From Arthrobacter sp. efr-133-TYG-118 (GTDB taxonomy: Bacteria; Actinomycetota; Actinomycetes; Actinomycetales; Micrococcaceae): a stretch of DNA of 64,000 bases. Position 1 is the stretch's first letter, and each line of letters opens with the position of its first letter. This document shows positions 35,567 to 43,972 of this stretch, one piece after another. The notes under the pieces are model-generated. The model made no database searches. It had not been told where the DNA came from and worked only from the letters and a program-made list of their open reading frames with translations. The position numbers were made by a program, and so were the translations under genes. The stretch lies in the NCBI RefSeq assembly GCF_030209755.1, contig NZ_JARVRH010000010.1:248001-312000 (forward strand), in the 5' to 3' direction.

Positions 35567-35773
35567 ATGTCTGAGACATCCACCGACCAGACCCCCGTCG
35601 AGGCATCCGAGGAATTCATCCGTGGTGCCAAGGCCGCGGCCGAGTCGATGCGCCTCTACTTCCTGAACGAGAACGAAGGCCCGATCTACGACGTTTCCTC
35701 CGAGGAGCTTCAATCCCACGCCGATGCGCTCAGCGACGAGAAGCTGCGGCTCGAACGCGCCCAGACGAGCTGA
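35567..35773 (+). CDS. Small acidic hypothetical protein
   Basis: 68 residues from the ATG at 35567 with a perfect AAGGAG five bases upstream. Acidic and helical (ASEEFIRGAKAAAESMRLYF), no membrane segment. No family recognised. It is the first plus-strand gene of the replication module, close to the junction with the umuC fragment. Confidence 0.6.
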   Translation: MSETSTDQTPVEASEEFIRGAKAAAESMRLYFLNENEGPIYDVSSEELQSHADALSDEKLRLERAQTS

Positions 35774-35979
35774 ACTCGCTCCGTCGGCTCGACAGCAGGG
35801 AACTGCCTGATGCCTGGCTGTCGAGCCTGCGAGTGGCGACCGCACGGCTGCGGTGACCCCTGCGATACAGCCCTAGCGCGCCATCCGATCAGCCGCAGCT
35901 AGCGCACCCCGACTGTGCACCACGCTCATTCAGCGAATCATTCCTGAAATCATTCCCATCGAGAGGTAGGACTATCCGC

Positions 35980-36075
35980 ATGACCACCCACCAAAACATC
36001 CGGCCTTCGCTGACCCCCTACCCATGCACTGCCGGACGCAGGTCATTCGAGCCGGACTCGAGACCATTGACGTGA
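35980..36075 (+). CDS. Possible 31-residue small protein
   Basis: ATG with AGAGGTAGG about ten bases upstream, reading MTTHQNIRPSLTPYPCTAGR and stopping after 31 residues. The ribosome site is the only support. Otherwise the 408 bases 35774-36181 hold only the terminator at 36119. Confidence 0.25.
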   Translation: MTTHQNIRPSLTPYPCTAGRRSFEPDSRPLT

Positions 36076-36118
36076 TCCACTCGTCACTCCCGCCGTTTTG
36101 ACACTGCAAGCACAACGA

Positions 36119-36152
36119 AAGAGCCCCACTGCCAGCTGGCGATGGGGCTCTT
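36119..36152. terminator. Hairpin terminator between convergent genes
   Basis: AAGAGCCCCA (36119-36128) pairs perfectly with TGGGGCTCTT (36143-36152). It lies between the plus-strand small gene(s) and the minus-strand Lsr2 stop at 36182, so it may work in both directions. Confidence 0.65.
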
Positions 36153-36181
36153 GAGTCGAGAATCAGGCGAGCAACCCGTGA

Positions 36182-36520
36182 CTACTTGGTGCGCGTGATT
36201 TTGTGTGCCGAGTCGTAGGCAGCCATGACCTCTTTGGGGATGCGACCATACGGCGCGAAGTCGAAGCCGTTCTTCCGACCCCACACGCGGATCTTCTCAC
36301 GCTCCTCCGGCGTCGTCGTCGGAACCATCTTCCGGGGCTTCGGTGGCTCTGGAGTCGCCTTCCGACCGGCATCGAGATACGACTTCAATGCCGCCTCGAG
36401 CCCCTGTCGCTCGTCATTTGTGAGGTCAATTTCGTACCACGTATCACCGAGTCCGAAGGTGACCCGTTCGGCATCCTGTCGACCACTAAGGTCCGATTCG
36501 ATTACTTTCTTCATCGCCAT
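36182..36520 (-). CDS. lsr2: Lsr2-family nucleoid-associated protein (H-NS-like)
   Basis: 112 residues, the usual size. The N-terminal dimerisation domain has ESDLSGRQDAERVTFGLGDT and WYEIDLTNDERQ; the C-terminal DNA-binding domain has IRVWGRKNGFDFAPYGRIPKEVMAAY. In typical Lsr2 the AT-groove-binding loop is RGR; here it reads YGR, so the first arginine is lost, which may weaken or retune DNA binding. Lsr2 silences foreign AT-rich DNA in actinobacteria, and plasmid copies can moderate the cost of carrying the plasmid. Divergent from recJ. Confidence 0.85.
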   Translation of the reverse strand: MAMKKVIESDLSGRQDAERVTFGLGDTWYEIDLTNDERQGLEAALKSYLDAGRKATPEPPKPRKMVPTTTPEEREKIRVWGRKNGFDFAPYGRIPKEVMAAYDSAHKITRTK

Positions 36521-36671
36521 ACCACTGAGGCTAACTCATCGGATGGCCCATTGGAAAGCCATTCGACTGCAAATGCTTGCCATTGCCCGTAAGCTCTGCT
36601 ATATCAGCAGACTAACCAATTTGATGCTGTGAAAACCGCATCGGATTCCCACTGTGAACAGCAAGGACACC

Positions 36672-38519
36672 ATGAACACGAAAACCACTCTGCCCGACGC
36701 TGCCCGCCAGTGGCGAGCCGATGAGACCGAACCCGCCGCGGACCTGTTCGCGCTGCTCTGCCAGCGCCGGGGCTGGACCGACGAGTACCTCACCGCGATC
36801 GACTCCAGCGAGCACGCCGTGCTCAAAGACCTCGACACAATGGTCGCGGCGCTCGAGGAGATCCGCAGAAGCGGGGGCACGATCACGATCGCCCCGGACT
36901 TCGACATGGACGGCATCTCCTCCGGTGTGCTCGGCTACGCCGGTCTCAAGGAGCTTGGCTTCAACGTCAATCTCCACATCCCCGACTACCGTCGTGGCCA
37001 TGACCTGACGCCCGAGGACATCGCAGAGATCAACGCACGCTTCCCGGGCACCACCGCGCTGCTCACCTGCGACGGAGGAGTGAACTCCCACGCCGGCATT
37101 GGAGCGGCACGGATGCTCGGCTGGCAGACCCTCGTCACCGATCACCACCAGGAGCTCGAACCGGGAAGCCAGGCCGACATCACCGTCGACCCCTGCCGGC
37201 TGGACGAGACCTATGCGCTGCGCGGGATCTGCGGAGCGCACGTGCTCTATCAGATCCTCGAGGCCTACGCTGCGGCCCATCAGCCCTTCAAGCTCTGGGC
37301 GATCCGGTTGCTGCGTCTGTTCGCCGGCCTCGGAACCGTCTCCGATGTCATGCCGGTGCTCTACGAGAACCGCCAGCTCGTGCGCGACTCGCTGTCGATC
37401 GCACGGCTGCTGCATGTCTCCGCTCCAAAGACGATCCCGAACCCCTGGGGTGGGATGGACCCGGACCCTGACGCCATCGACATCGCACGGGCGACGCTCT
37501 TGCAGCTGCTCGCGACCGAGGATCACGACCCGGCGTACGTCGCCGCATTCGAGGGTTTCGCCGCGCTCCTGAAGGCCTTCGCCCAGGCGGGCAGGATTCG
37601 CGACATCGACAGCGTGAACGAGGGGTTCTACGGCTTCTACCTCGCGCCGGCGATGAACAGCCCGCGGCGTACGGGATACCCGATCGACGACTGCTTCGCA
37701 GTGTTCACCGCACCCTGCATTGCCGAGCGGCTTGCGGCCATGCACCGGATCATCGAGAACAACGAACGCCGCAAGGAGCTCACGGCCCTGCACCTGGCGG
37801 AGCTCACCGATGGCGACCAGCCGTTGGCACCTTGGGTGTACTTCTCGGCAGCCCCCGGTGGCATGTATGGCCTGCTCGCCAACCAGATGATGGAGCAGCT
37901 CGGACACCCGGTCGTGGTGGTGAACCGGCCGACGACTCCTGACGAGCCTGTGAGCGGCTCCGGTCGCGCTCCGGGATGGTTCGACATCATCACCACGCTC
38001 GACGGCTACGACGAGCTGCACGCGATCGGTCACCAGCAGGCCTGCGGTGTGAAGCTGCGCACGGCGCAGGCGCTCGATCAGCTCGTCACTATCCTCGAGG
38101 ACAGCACCCGTGTCGCGATGCTCACCGCCGGTGATGCGATGCGCCCGGCCGGCGACCTCGTGCTCGGCGCTGGTTCCGATTGCGATGCCACGCTCGACGA
38201 CACGGAGCCGTTGGTCGAGCTCGTGCGCCGGGTCGAGACGCTCCGGCCCTTCGGGCACGAGTTCACCGAACCTGTCGTAGAGATCGTGCTCGACAGGTTC
38301 GCGGTGAAGGCGATCGGCTCCGAGAAGCAGCACCTGCGGCTCACCACGGCGACCGGTCTCGCGTGCCTGTGGTGGAACGCCGCCGAAGCGCAGCTCGAGC
38401 GGCTCGCGGAGATCGCGGAGGACACGACGGCCCAGCCGACACGGTTCCTCGCGAAGCTGCAGCTCAACGAGTTCCTGGGGGAGACGCGTCTCCAGGCCGT
38501 CATTGAGAGGTCGATCTGA
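36672..38519 (+). CDS. recJ: RecJ-like DHH-family single-strand exonuclease
   Basis: 615 residues from the ATG at 36672 (AAGGA four bases upstream); a GTG at 36654 is the alternative. DHH-family metal motifs: IAPDFDMDGISS (D76, D78, D80), LLTCDGGVNSHAG and LVTDHHQEL, then a DHHA1-type C-terminal half containing the HQQACG region. RecJ degrades 5' ended ssDNA in recombination and repair and is also found in phage and plasmid replication modules. Its TGA overlaps the ATG of the next gene. Confidence 0.85.
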   Translation: MNTKTTLPDAARQWRADETEPAADLFALLCQRRGWTDEYLTAIDSSEHAVLKDLDTMVAALEEIRRSGGTITIAPDFDMDGISSGVLGYAGLKELGFNVNLHIPDYRRGHDLTPEDIAEINARFPGTTALLTCDGGVNSHAGIGAARMLGWQTLVTDHHQELEPGSQADITVDPCRLDETYALRGICGAHVLYQILEAYAAAHQPFKLWAIRLLRLFAGLGTVSDVMPVLYENRQLVRDSLSIARLLHVSAPKTIPNPWGGMDPDPDAIDIARATLLQLLATEDHDPAYVAAFEGFAALLKAFAQAGRIRDIDSVNEGFYGFYLAPAMNSPRRTGYPIDDCFAVFTAPCIAERLAAMHRIIENNERRKELTALHLAELTDGDQPLAPWVYFSAAPGGMYGLLANQMMEQLGHPVVVVNRPTTPDEPVSGSGRAPGWFDIITTLDGYDELHAIGHQQACGVKLRTAQALDQLVTILEDSTRVAMLTAGDAMRPAGDLVLGAGSDCDATLDDTEPLVELVRRVETLRPFGHEFTEPVVEIVLDRFAVKAIGSEKQHLRLTTATGLACLWWNAAEAQLERLAEIAEDTTAQPTRFLAKLQLNEFLGETRLQAVIERSI

Positions 38520-39352
38520 TGCCGAACGCCGTACGATCGCAGGAGGCTGGCAGGGGAGCAACCCTGCACCGGGGGCTGGCAGGCACCATCTGGTGCCTGC
38601 TCGTCCCGGTCGCCGTGCTCGGCGGCTACCTCGTTCTCGTGTTGATGAGCTCGGCGTGGGTCACAAGCCCGGTCCTCGCGGGCACGATCGCGGGTGCGGT
38701 CGTCGTTATCATGTTCGGCGGCGTGCGGCTGCTCAAGCCCGCCTGGCTGAGCTTCGCACCTGAGGTTCTGCCGGCGTCAGCGACACCCCGGTTCTGGCCC
38801 CGGATCGCGCTCACCGCGGTGCTGATGTTCCTGACCGGACAGGCAGCCGCAGCGTGGATCTACACGCATCTCGGCTCGACGGGTTTCGACCAGCATGTCC
38901 AGACCCAGCAGTCTTCGGGCTTCGTGCCGAGCCTGCTGGTATCGCTGCTCGTCGCCCCGATCGTCGAGGAATCGCTGTTCCGCGGCCTCCTGTACCCGAT
39001 GCTGCGCAAGAAGGCAGGGGCTGTGGTCGCTGCGGTGCTCAGCTCGCTGCTGTTCGCCGCCATGCACGGCAACTCTGTGCAGGCCGTGGCCGTGATCCCT
39101 CTGGGGCTCTTGCTCGCGCTGGTCGCGGAACGGACGCGCCGGGTCTGGCCCTGCGTGGTACTGCACCTGGCCTACAACTTCGCCGCCATGATGCTGCCGC
39201 AGGCGGCCATCCAGGCGATGTCGACGCCATTATGCATCGGGCTCTTCAGCGCAGCCTGGGCCGTCCTCCTTGTGCTTCTTGCCCGTCAGGTCCTGTCCGC
39301 CGGGATCACCGACCAGATCGGTGAACCACGAGCACGGGTCAGGGTCGAATAG
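38519..39352 (+). CDS. CPBP-family intramembrane protease (CAAX/bacteriocin-processing type)
   Basis: 277 residues with about six to seven membrane helices. Family motifs: EESLFRG (E150, E151, R155), LLFAAMHGNSVQAV (H183) and VVLHLAYNFAAM. These membrane metal-dependent proteases process prenylated proteins, bacteriocins or act in immunity. One-base overlap with recJ suggests co-translation, which is odd for a membrane protease and a DNA exonuclease. Substrate unknown. Confidence 0.85.
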   Translation: MPNAVRSQEAGRGATLHRGLAGTIWCLLVPVAVLGGYLVLVLMSSAWVTSPVLAGTIAGAVVVIMFGGVRLLKPAWLSFAPEVLPASATPRFWPRIALTAVLMFLTGQAAAAWIYTHLGSTGFDQHVQTQQSSGFVPSLLVSLLVAPIVEESLFRGLLYPMLRKKAGAVVAAVLSSLLFAAMHGNSVQAVAVIPLGLLLALVAERTRRVWPCVVLHLAYNFAAMMLPQAAIQAMSTPLCIGLFSAAWAVLLVLLARQVLSAGITDQIGEPRARVRVE

Positions 39353-39519
39353 CTCGACAAGAGAGCAGAAGCGAACCCCGTCGTCGCCCAGCACGGCCTG
39401 GTGCGACGTCGGGGATACGTGTGCCCTGGTGACCGGGGTGTACCGGTCACCGGGGGACTGGTTGAAAGAGGAGCTCAAGAGAGCCCCTGGAGACACCGAC
39501 AGCAGCGAAGGAGTTGATC

Positions 39520-39963
39520 ATGGCTGTCATCGAACGCATCACGTACACCGACCATGGTCAGATTAAGACCTCTGACCTGCTGGCGACCCTCCGGGCGAAG
39601 TCCCGACTGGCCTTCCCGAGTGCGAAGTTCTTCCCGACCTTCGACATCGGCTACGCCCACGTCTTCCGCATCTCTGCCCACGGCCTGACCTTCGACGAAG
39701 CCCAGCGCAACGCCAAGCGCAAGCTGGACCGCTTCCACAAGAAGATGCGCCTGGTCGAGGGTTTCCGCGAGACCAAGATCGACAAGATCGAGGACTACAT
39801 CCGCACCAACCAGAACTTCAAGGTCATCTACACCATCATGTACGTGATTGAGCAGACTGGCTCTGGTACCCAGAATCCCGATTCCCCGTATCCGGAATAC
39901 CAGCTGGACCTCACGAAGCTGCAGTTCCCGCCCGAGACAGCCGCTGTGCTGTCCTCGAAGTGA
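39520..39963 (+). CDS. Hypothetical protein
   Basis: 147 residues from the ATG at 39520 with GAAGGAG seven bases upstream. Basic and mixed alpha/beta, no membrane segment: RITYTDHGQIKTSDLLATLR, then AQRNAKRKLDRFHKKMRLVE. No family recognised. Own ribosome site, and followed by a strong hairpin, so it may be a short transcript of its own. Confidence 0.65.
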   Translation: MAVIERITYTDHGQIKTSDLLATLRAKSRLAFPSAKFFPTFDIGYAHVFRISAHGLTFDEAQRNAKRKLDRFHKKMRLVEGFRETKIDKIEDYIRTNQNFKVIYTIMYVIEQTGSGTQNPDSPYPEYQLDLTKLQFPPETAAVLSSK

Positions 39964-39999
39964 GCCGCGCGACGCATCCAGCGCCCACCGAGGATACGC

Positions 40000-40050
40000 A
40001 GAAGGACCGGAGCGTTCCCTTCCCACGGGGAGTGTCGCTCCGATCCTTCT
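40000..40050. terminator. Long hairpin terminator
   Basis: AGAAGGACCGGAGCG (40000-40014) pairs with CGCTCCGATCCTTCT (40036-40050), 14 of 15 positions. It lies 37 bases after the stop of the preceding gene. Confidence 0.65.
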
Positions 40051-40189
40051 GTATTCACGTTTCCATTCGGCAAGTGCCGGGGTGACTACGACAGTCGCCT
40101 ATCGCACACATGAAACACTAGCAGAGTGAAAGGCCACTCCACAAGCCGAACCAGCCATTGATACTCCCTATCGAAAGCGACTTCGAATT

Positions 40190-40807
40190 ATGAGCATCAG
40201 CGACCACGACCAGCCCCAGTCCGAGCGGACCCAGGACAATGGCGACAAGATGCGCCAGGGAGCCAATCAGCTCGTCGACGGGGCTGGCAAGGTCGCCGTA
40301 GGTGCCAAGGACTACCTCGATGCCCACGTGGCCCCGGCCGTCAAGAACGCTGCGCGCACTGCGCGGGAGCGGATCGACGCAAAGACCCGCGAGGCCGGCG
40401 GCCCTCTGGCGCTGGCCAGGCGTTATGGGCCCCAGGCCATCCCGATCGCCGCTCTGGTCGCGATCATGGGACTCTACCTTCCGATCGCTTCGTTCCACGG
40501 CTACGGGCTCAGCTACATGGATGCTGGCTCGGACGGAAAGATCCTGCTCGTCCTCGCGATCCTCACGATCATCGCCGCTGTGCTGAACCTCACCGTGAAG
40601 TCCGGCAACACGTCGCTGCGCCTGGCCGCGGGGATCGGCGCTGGATGCGTCGGCCTCGGCGCGCTGCTCGACGGCTTCGGAAACCTCTTTGCGATTGGCC
40701 CGTCGTTCGGCTCGTTCTTCCTCGGCCTCGCAGGCTTCGCGCTCGTGGCCGCCGGTGTGCTGACGCTGTTCAACAAGCCGGGACAGCACACGGACGCCTC
40801 CGAATAG
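40190..40807 (+). CDS. Membrane protein with four helices
   Basis: 205 residues. The first ~80 are polar and helical (DKMRQGANQLVDGAGKVAVG ... AARTARERIDAKTREAGG), like a coiled coil. Then four membrane segments: IPIAALVAIMGLYLPIASF, ILLVLAILTIIAAVLNL, LAAGIGAGCVGLGALLDGF and FFLGLAGFALVAAGVLTLF. No family recognised. A terminator follows at 40858. Confidence 0.65.
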   Translation: MSISDHDQPQSERTQDNGDKMRQGANQLVDGAGKVAVGAKDYLDAHVAPAVKNAARTARERIDAKTREAGGPLALARRYGPQAIPIAALVAIMGLYLPIASFHGYGLSYMDAGSDGKILLVLAILTIIAAVLNLTVKSGNTSLRLAAGIGAGCVGLGALLDGFGNLFAIGPSFGSFFLGLAGFALVAAGVLTLFNKPGQHTDASE

Positions 40808-40857
40808 CGCCTGACCCGCACCCGCCAGGCCCGATCCGATAATCCGTCGGATACTTC

Positions 40858-40896
40858 GCCCCGGATGAGACGCCCCCGTCTCATCCGGGGCATTTT
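40858..40896. terminator. Intrinsic terminator
   Basis: GCCCCGGATGAGACG (40858-40872), CCCC loop, CGTCTCATCCGGGGC (40877-40891), perfect 15-bp stem, followed by ATTTTC. Confidence 0.85.
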
Positions 40897-40922
40897 CTTC
40901 CCCTGGCCGCGTCCGACTCCCG

Positions 40923-41356
40923 TGTATCAAGCCTGTATCAAAACAGCGTATCGGCCGCGATGCACGCGTTTCCCCTGGCCAGGGGTGGGGACCGGACCCG
41001 AGAACCCGATGGCATGCATCAAGACCTTGATACGGGTGTTTCCCCAGGTCAGCCTTGGAAAAACACCCCTTGTATCAAACGCATCAAGAATCGACAGCTT
41101 GATTTCCATGCGCGTGTGTGCGCGTGATACCACGGGTCGTCCAAGGTAGGCAAGCCACGGGGCGGATCAAGGAGAGATCGCGTATGTATAACCTCATTTA
41201 TCTTGATACAAATGATACAAACCCCTAAAAACCCCGTCTGACTAGGCAAAACGGGTGTATCAAGTGTTCAAATCGGTTTGATACAGGCTTGCTTCGCGAC
41301 CGTGCGAAAACCCCGTCTGACCAGGCAAGACAGCCTGTATCAGGCGTTTTGATACA
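40923..41356. repeat. Iteron-like array TGTATCAA / TTGATACA, probable replication origin
   Basis: Copies at 40923, 40934, 41071, 41256 and 41336 (TGTATCA, plus orientation) and at 41027, 41124, 41203, 41213, 41277 and 41348 (TTGATAC or TGATAC, minus orientation), with GCATCAA variants at 41015 and 41081. An AT-rich patch at 41183-41230 could be the unwinding element. No gene occupies 40808-41752. It lies directly upstream of the primase/helicase and polymerase genes, where an iteron origin would be expected. 41360-41752 holds the primase leader and no other feature. Confidence 0.65.
41228..41331. repeat. 25-bp direct repeat, two copies
   Basis: Copies at 41228-41252 and 41307-41331, both beginning AAAACCCCGTCTGAC, two mismatches, 79 bases apart. 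Each is followed within 4-6 bases by a TGTATCA iteron, so the repeat unit is longer than the iteron. Confidence 0.7.
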
Positions 41357-41683
41357 GCTCTTGATCCAAGCGGACAACAGGGGGCCCGCCGCCATCGCAG
41401 CCCACCTCTCCCGCGACACCCCGCTCGATCGAATCGGGACCCGCGCTTCGGGTGGCTCACGCCGCCCACGGGTGAACCTCTGTGCTGCCCCGCTGCCCCT
41501 TCGCGACTCCGCGGAAAGGCCCGGGTGTCGACGAGCCGCTGTGGCAATCCAACCGAGCCGCCTGTTGGCCCTGCGCACCCGCGACTGACACCAGCCGCCC
41601 TATCGACTCGTCTCAGTTTCGATTCCGAATGAGTTGTGATAGGTGAGTTGAATGCCATAGGCTTGCACCACGACTTCCATTCG

Positions 41684-41694
41684 AATACGAGTCC
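41684..41694 (+). promoter_or_regulatory. AATACGAGTCC motif upstream of primase (shared with 59945)
   Basis: AATACGAGTCC occurs here, 59 bases before the primase ATG, and again at 59945-59955 before the ssDNA-binding-like gene. Both are preceded by short runs related to CATTC. A shared activator or operator site for replication genes is possible. Confidence 0.35.
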
Positions 41695-41752
41695 CGTCGG
41701 CTTCCCACAACCGCCGCCGGCACGACTCTCCGCAAGACGGAAAGAGACACGC

Positions 41753-43624
41753 ATGAGCACTTCTGGCACAGACAGCTCTCAGGCCCAGGCTCAAGCTGGG
41801 CGGTCCTTCACCGACCTCCAGGCCGATCTGCTCGCCTTCTTCGACAACCGCCCGGGCGGAGGCACCGTCGCAGCCCCGCAGAACCTCATCGTCACCCACG
41901 TGACGGACGAGTACCTCGCCAGCCTGGATCTATCTGCGCCGCCGGCACCTCGCCAGCTCGAGCAGGAGCTTCTCGCCTCCTGCTACGGGATCGTGACGAA
42001 CGAGAACCTCAAGATCCCCAAGGGCGACGGCGTGTACCCGATCCCGAGGCACCTCTCGACCTGGCAGGTCGCGCAAGTTCTGCTGCGCCTGCACCACGTC
42101 GTGCGCATCGCCCCCACTGATGCGAACACCGACCGCGAGTACGACATGCTCGCCATGTACATCAGGCACGGTCCGAGCCGCGGCATCTACACGGCCAGCG
42201 AAGATGACCTGCGGACCACGGCCAGGCGCTACAACACCCAGCTCACCACCAACGACTTCAAAGAGGTCGTCGCCGTGCTGCGTGAAGACGCTCCGCGGGT
42301 GCACCTGAACTCCCACCGCGATCTCATTGCCGCCAACAACGGCATCGTCTACTACGGCACTGAGCCGTTGGACATCACGCTCGGCGGCAAGCAGTTCCAT
42401 TTCGAACCGAAGAAGGTCCACCCCTTCGATGCTGCGTTGGTCTTTACCGTCAAGAGCGCCATCGACTATGTCGAGGACGCGCCGATGGTCAGGATCCCGC
42501 ATCCCGACCCCGCCGACGGCGAGTGGGAAGTCGGCGAGTGGATCCACGACCTCTTCTACACAGACGGCGACGAGGAGTTCAATACCAGGAACGCCGGGCT
42601 GGCAGCCCTCACCTGGGAAGTCCTGGGTGCGCTCGTGCGGCCGCATGTCAGCTGGAACAAGACTGCCTGGTTCCACTCCGAGCAGGGCAACAACGGCAAG
42701 GGCACGCTGTGCTCGCTGGGCCGGAACCTGCTCGGATCCGGTGCGCACACTTCGATCCCGATCAAGGACTTCGGCAAGGAGTTCGCGCTTGAGCCCCTGA
42801 TCAAGTCAAACGCGATCATTGTCGACGAGAACCCGGTGGGGATCTTCGTCGAAGAGGCCGGCAACTACAAGACCGTCGTCACCAACGACACCCTGCAGAT
42901 CAACCGGAAGCACCGGGTGCCGATCGCTTTCGAGTTCCACGGCTTCATGATCCAGTGCGTCAACGACCTGCCGAAGTTCAAGGACAAGTCTGAGTCTCTG
43001 TACCGCAGGCAGCTGATCCTGCCGTTCACGAAGAGCTTCACGGGAGCCGAGAAGCGCTACATCAAGAACGACTTCCTCAAGCGCCGCGAGGTCCTCGAGT
43101 ACGTGCTCTGGTACGTGATCAACTGCGCCGGAGCCGCGTCGCCCGGGAGCTACTATGAGCTCTCCGAGCCGCCCGCGACGCAGGTGCTGCTCGCAGAGTA
43201 CAAGGAGACGAACGACCCCGTCCGTGCCTTCTGGACCGAGTTCCGCGGGCTGTTCGTCTGGGACCTGCTGCCGTTCTTCTTCCTCTACGACCTGTACCGG
43301 GTGTGGTTCACGCGCGTCTCGCCCTCAGGCAAGCTCGTCGGCCGCCAGCAGTTCATCACCGACCTGTTCGGCATCGTGCAGAACGACCCTCTGTGGCACT
43401 GCAACGACAAAGCCCGCACGATTCGCCCCGGCAGCAAGATGGCACTCTCCGAGCCGCTCATCGCCGAGTACGAGCTGAAGGACTGGTACACGCCCGGCTA
43501 CACCGGCACGGACCCGAATCGACTGGGCATCCCGCTGCTAAAGCCGAACTACCGAGGTCTGCTGCGCATCGTCCCGCTCGGCGGTACCGCGGCACCCGCT
43601 GCGTCTGTCTCGACCGATGACTGA
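41753..43624 (+). CDS. P4-type phage/plasmid primase-helicase (SF3 helicase)
   Basis: 623 residues from the ATG at 41753 (GGAAAGAG upstream). The C-terminal two-thirds show the SF3/D5-P4 helicase: Walker A SEQGNNGKGTL (K316), AIIVDENPV as Walker B, then FMIQCVNDLPKFKDKSESLYRR with sensor residues and arginine finger region. The N-terminal ~250 residues lack an obvious primase motif, so priming may come from the separate AEP-like protein at 61115. It would unwind the origin; the iteron array lies just upstream. Family B polymerase follows. Confidence 0.85.
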   Translation: MSTSGTDSSQAQAQAGRSFTDLQADLLAFFDNRPGGGTVAAPQNLIVTHVTDEYLASLDLSAPPAPRQLEQELLASCYGIVTNENLKIPKGDGVYPIPRHLSTWQVAQVLLRLHHVVRIAPTDANTDREYDMLAMYIRHGPSRGIYTASEDDLRTTARRYNTQLTTNDFKEVVAVLREDAPRVHLNSHRDLIAANNGIVYYGTEPLDITLGGKQFHFEPKKVHPFDAALVFTVKSAIDYVEDAPMVRIPHPDPADGEWEVGEWIHDLFYTDGDEEFNTRNAGLAALTWEVLGALVRPHVSWNKTAWFHSEQGNNGKGTLCSLGRNLLGSGAHTSIPIKDFGKEFALEPLIKSNAIIVDENPVGIFVEEAGNYKTVVTNDTLQINRKHRVPIAFEFHGFMIQCVNDLPKFKDKSESLYRRQLILPFTKSFTGAEKRYIKNDFLKRREVLEYVLWYVINCAGAASPGSYYELSEPPATQVLLAEYKETNDPVRAFWTEFRGLFVWDLLPFFFLYDLYRVWFTRVSPSGKLVGRQQFITDLFGIVQNDPLWHCNDKARTIRPGSKMALSEPLIAEYELKDWYTPGYTGTDPNRLGIPLLKPNYRGLLRIVPLGGTAAPAASVSTDD

Positions 43625-43684
43625 CCGGCCTCCGGCACTCCGGACTCGTCCATCTGCATCACCGACCAGGAGGTCGTTTCTCCC

Positions 43685-43921
43685 ATGTCCCGAATGACCA
43701 CGGCGATCCAGTCCGTCGCCACGGCCCTGCTCCGTCTCGCTGAGGAGCAGGGCCGTATGGCCGACATCCAAGCCGAGACCGCGAAACAGCAGCGGATCAC
43801 CAACCTGATCGTCCGATCGCAGATTGAGACGGATCAAACCGAGAAGACACGCCTGCTCACCGAAGCCCGTCGTCGCATGGACGCCCCGAGTCGGCGCGAC
43901 CTGCGTGACCACAACCTGTAG
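43685..43921 (+). CDS. Small coiled-coil-like protein
   Basis: 78 residues; AGGAGG lies 11 bases before the ATG. Almost entirely helical and charged (ALLRLAEEQGRMADIQAETA, then SQIETDQTEKTRLLTEARRR), likely a coiled coil. Sits between helicase and polymerase genes, so it could be a replisome accessory factor. No family recognised. Confidence 0.55.
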   Translation: MSRMTTAIQSVATALLRLAEEQGRMADIQAETAKQQRITNLIVRSQIETDQTEKTRLLTEARRRMDAPSRRDLRDHNL

Positions 43922-43972
43922 CACGCAGGTGTCCACCGGCGTGCCCGATCCCTGAACCGAAACGAGAGACCC

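Noticed and set aside
36612..38561. Long minus-strand open frame (~650 codons) opposite recJ
   Set aside because: It mirrors recJ and is rich in Arg, Val and Glu with no domain; a typical shadow in high-GC DNA. The plus strand has all DHH motifs.
40923..41356. CRISPR interpretation of the TGTATCAA array
   Set aside because: Units are 8 bp, irregularly spaced and in both orientations, which fits protein-binding sites and not CRISPR repeats.
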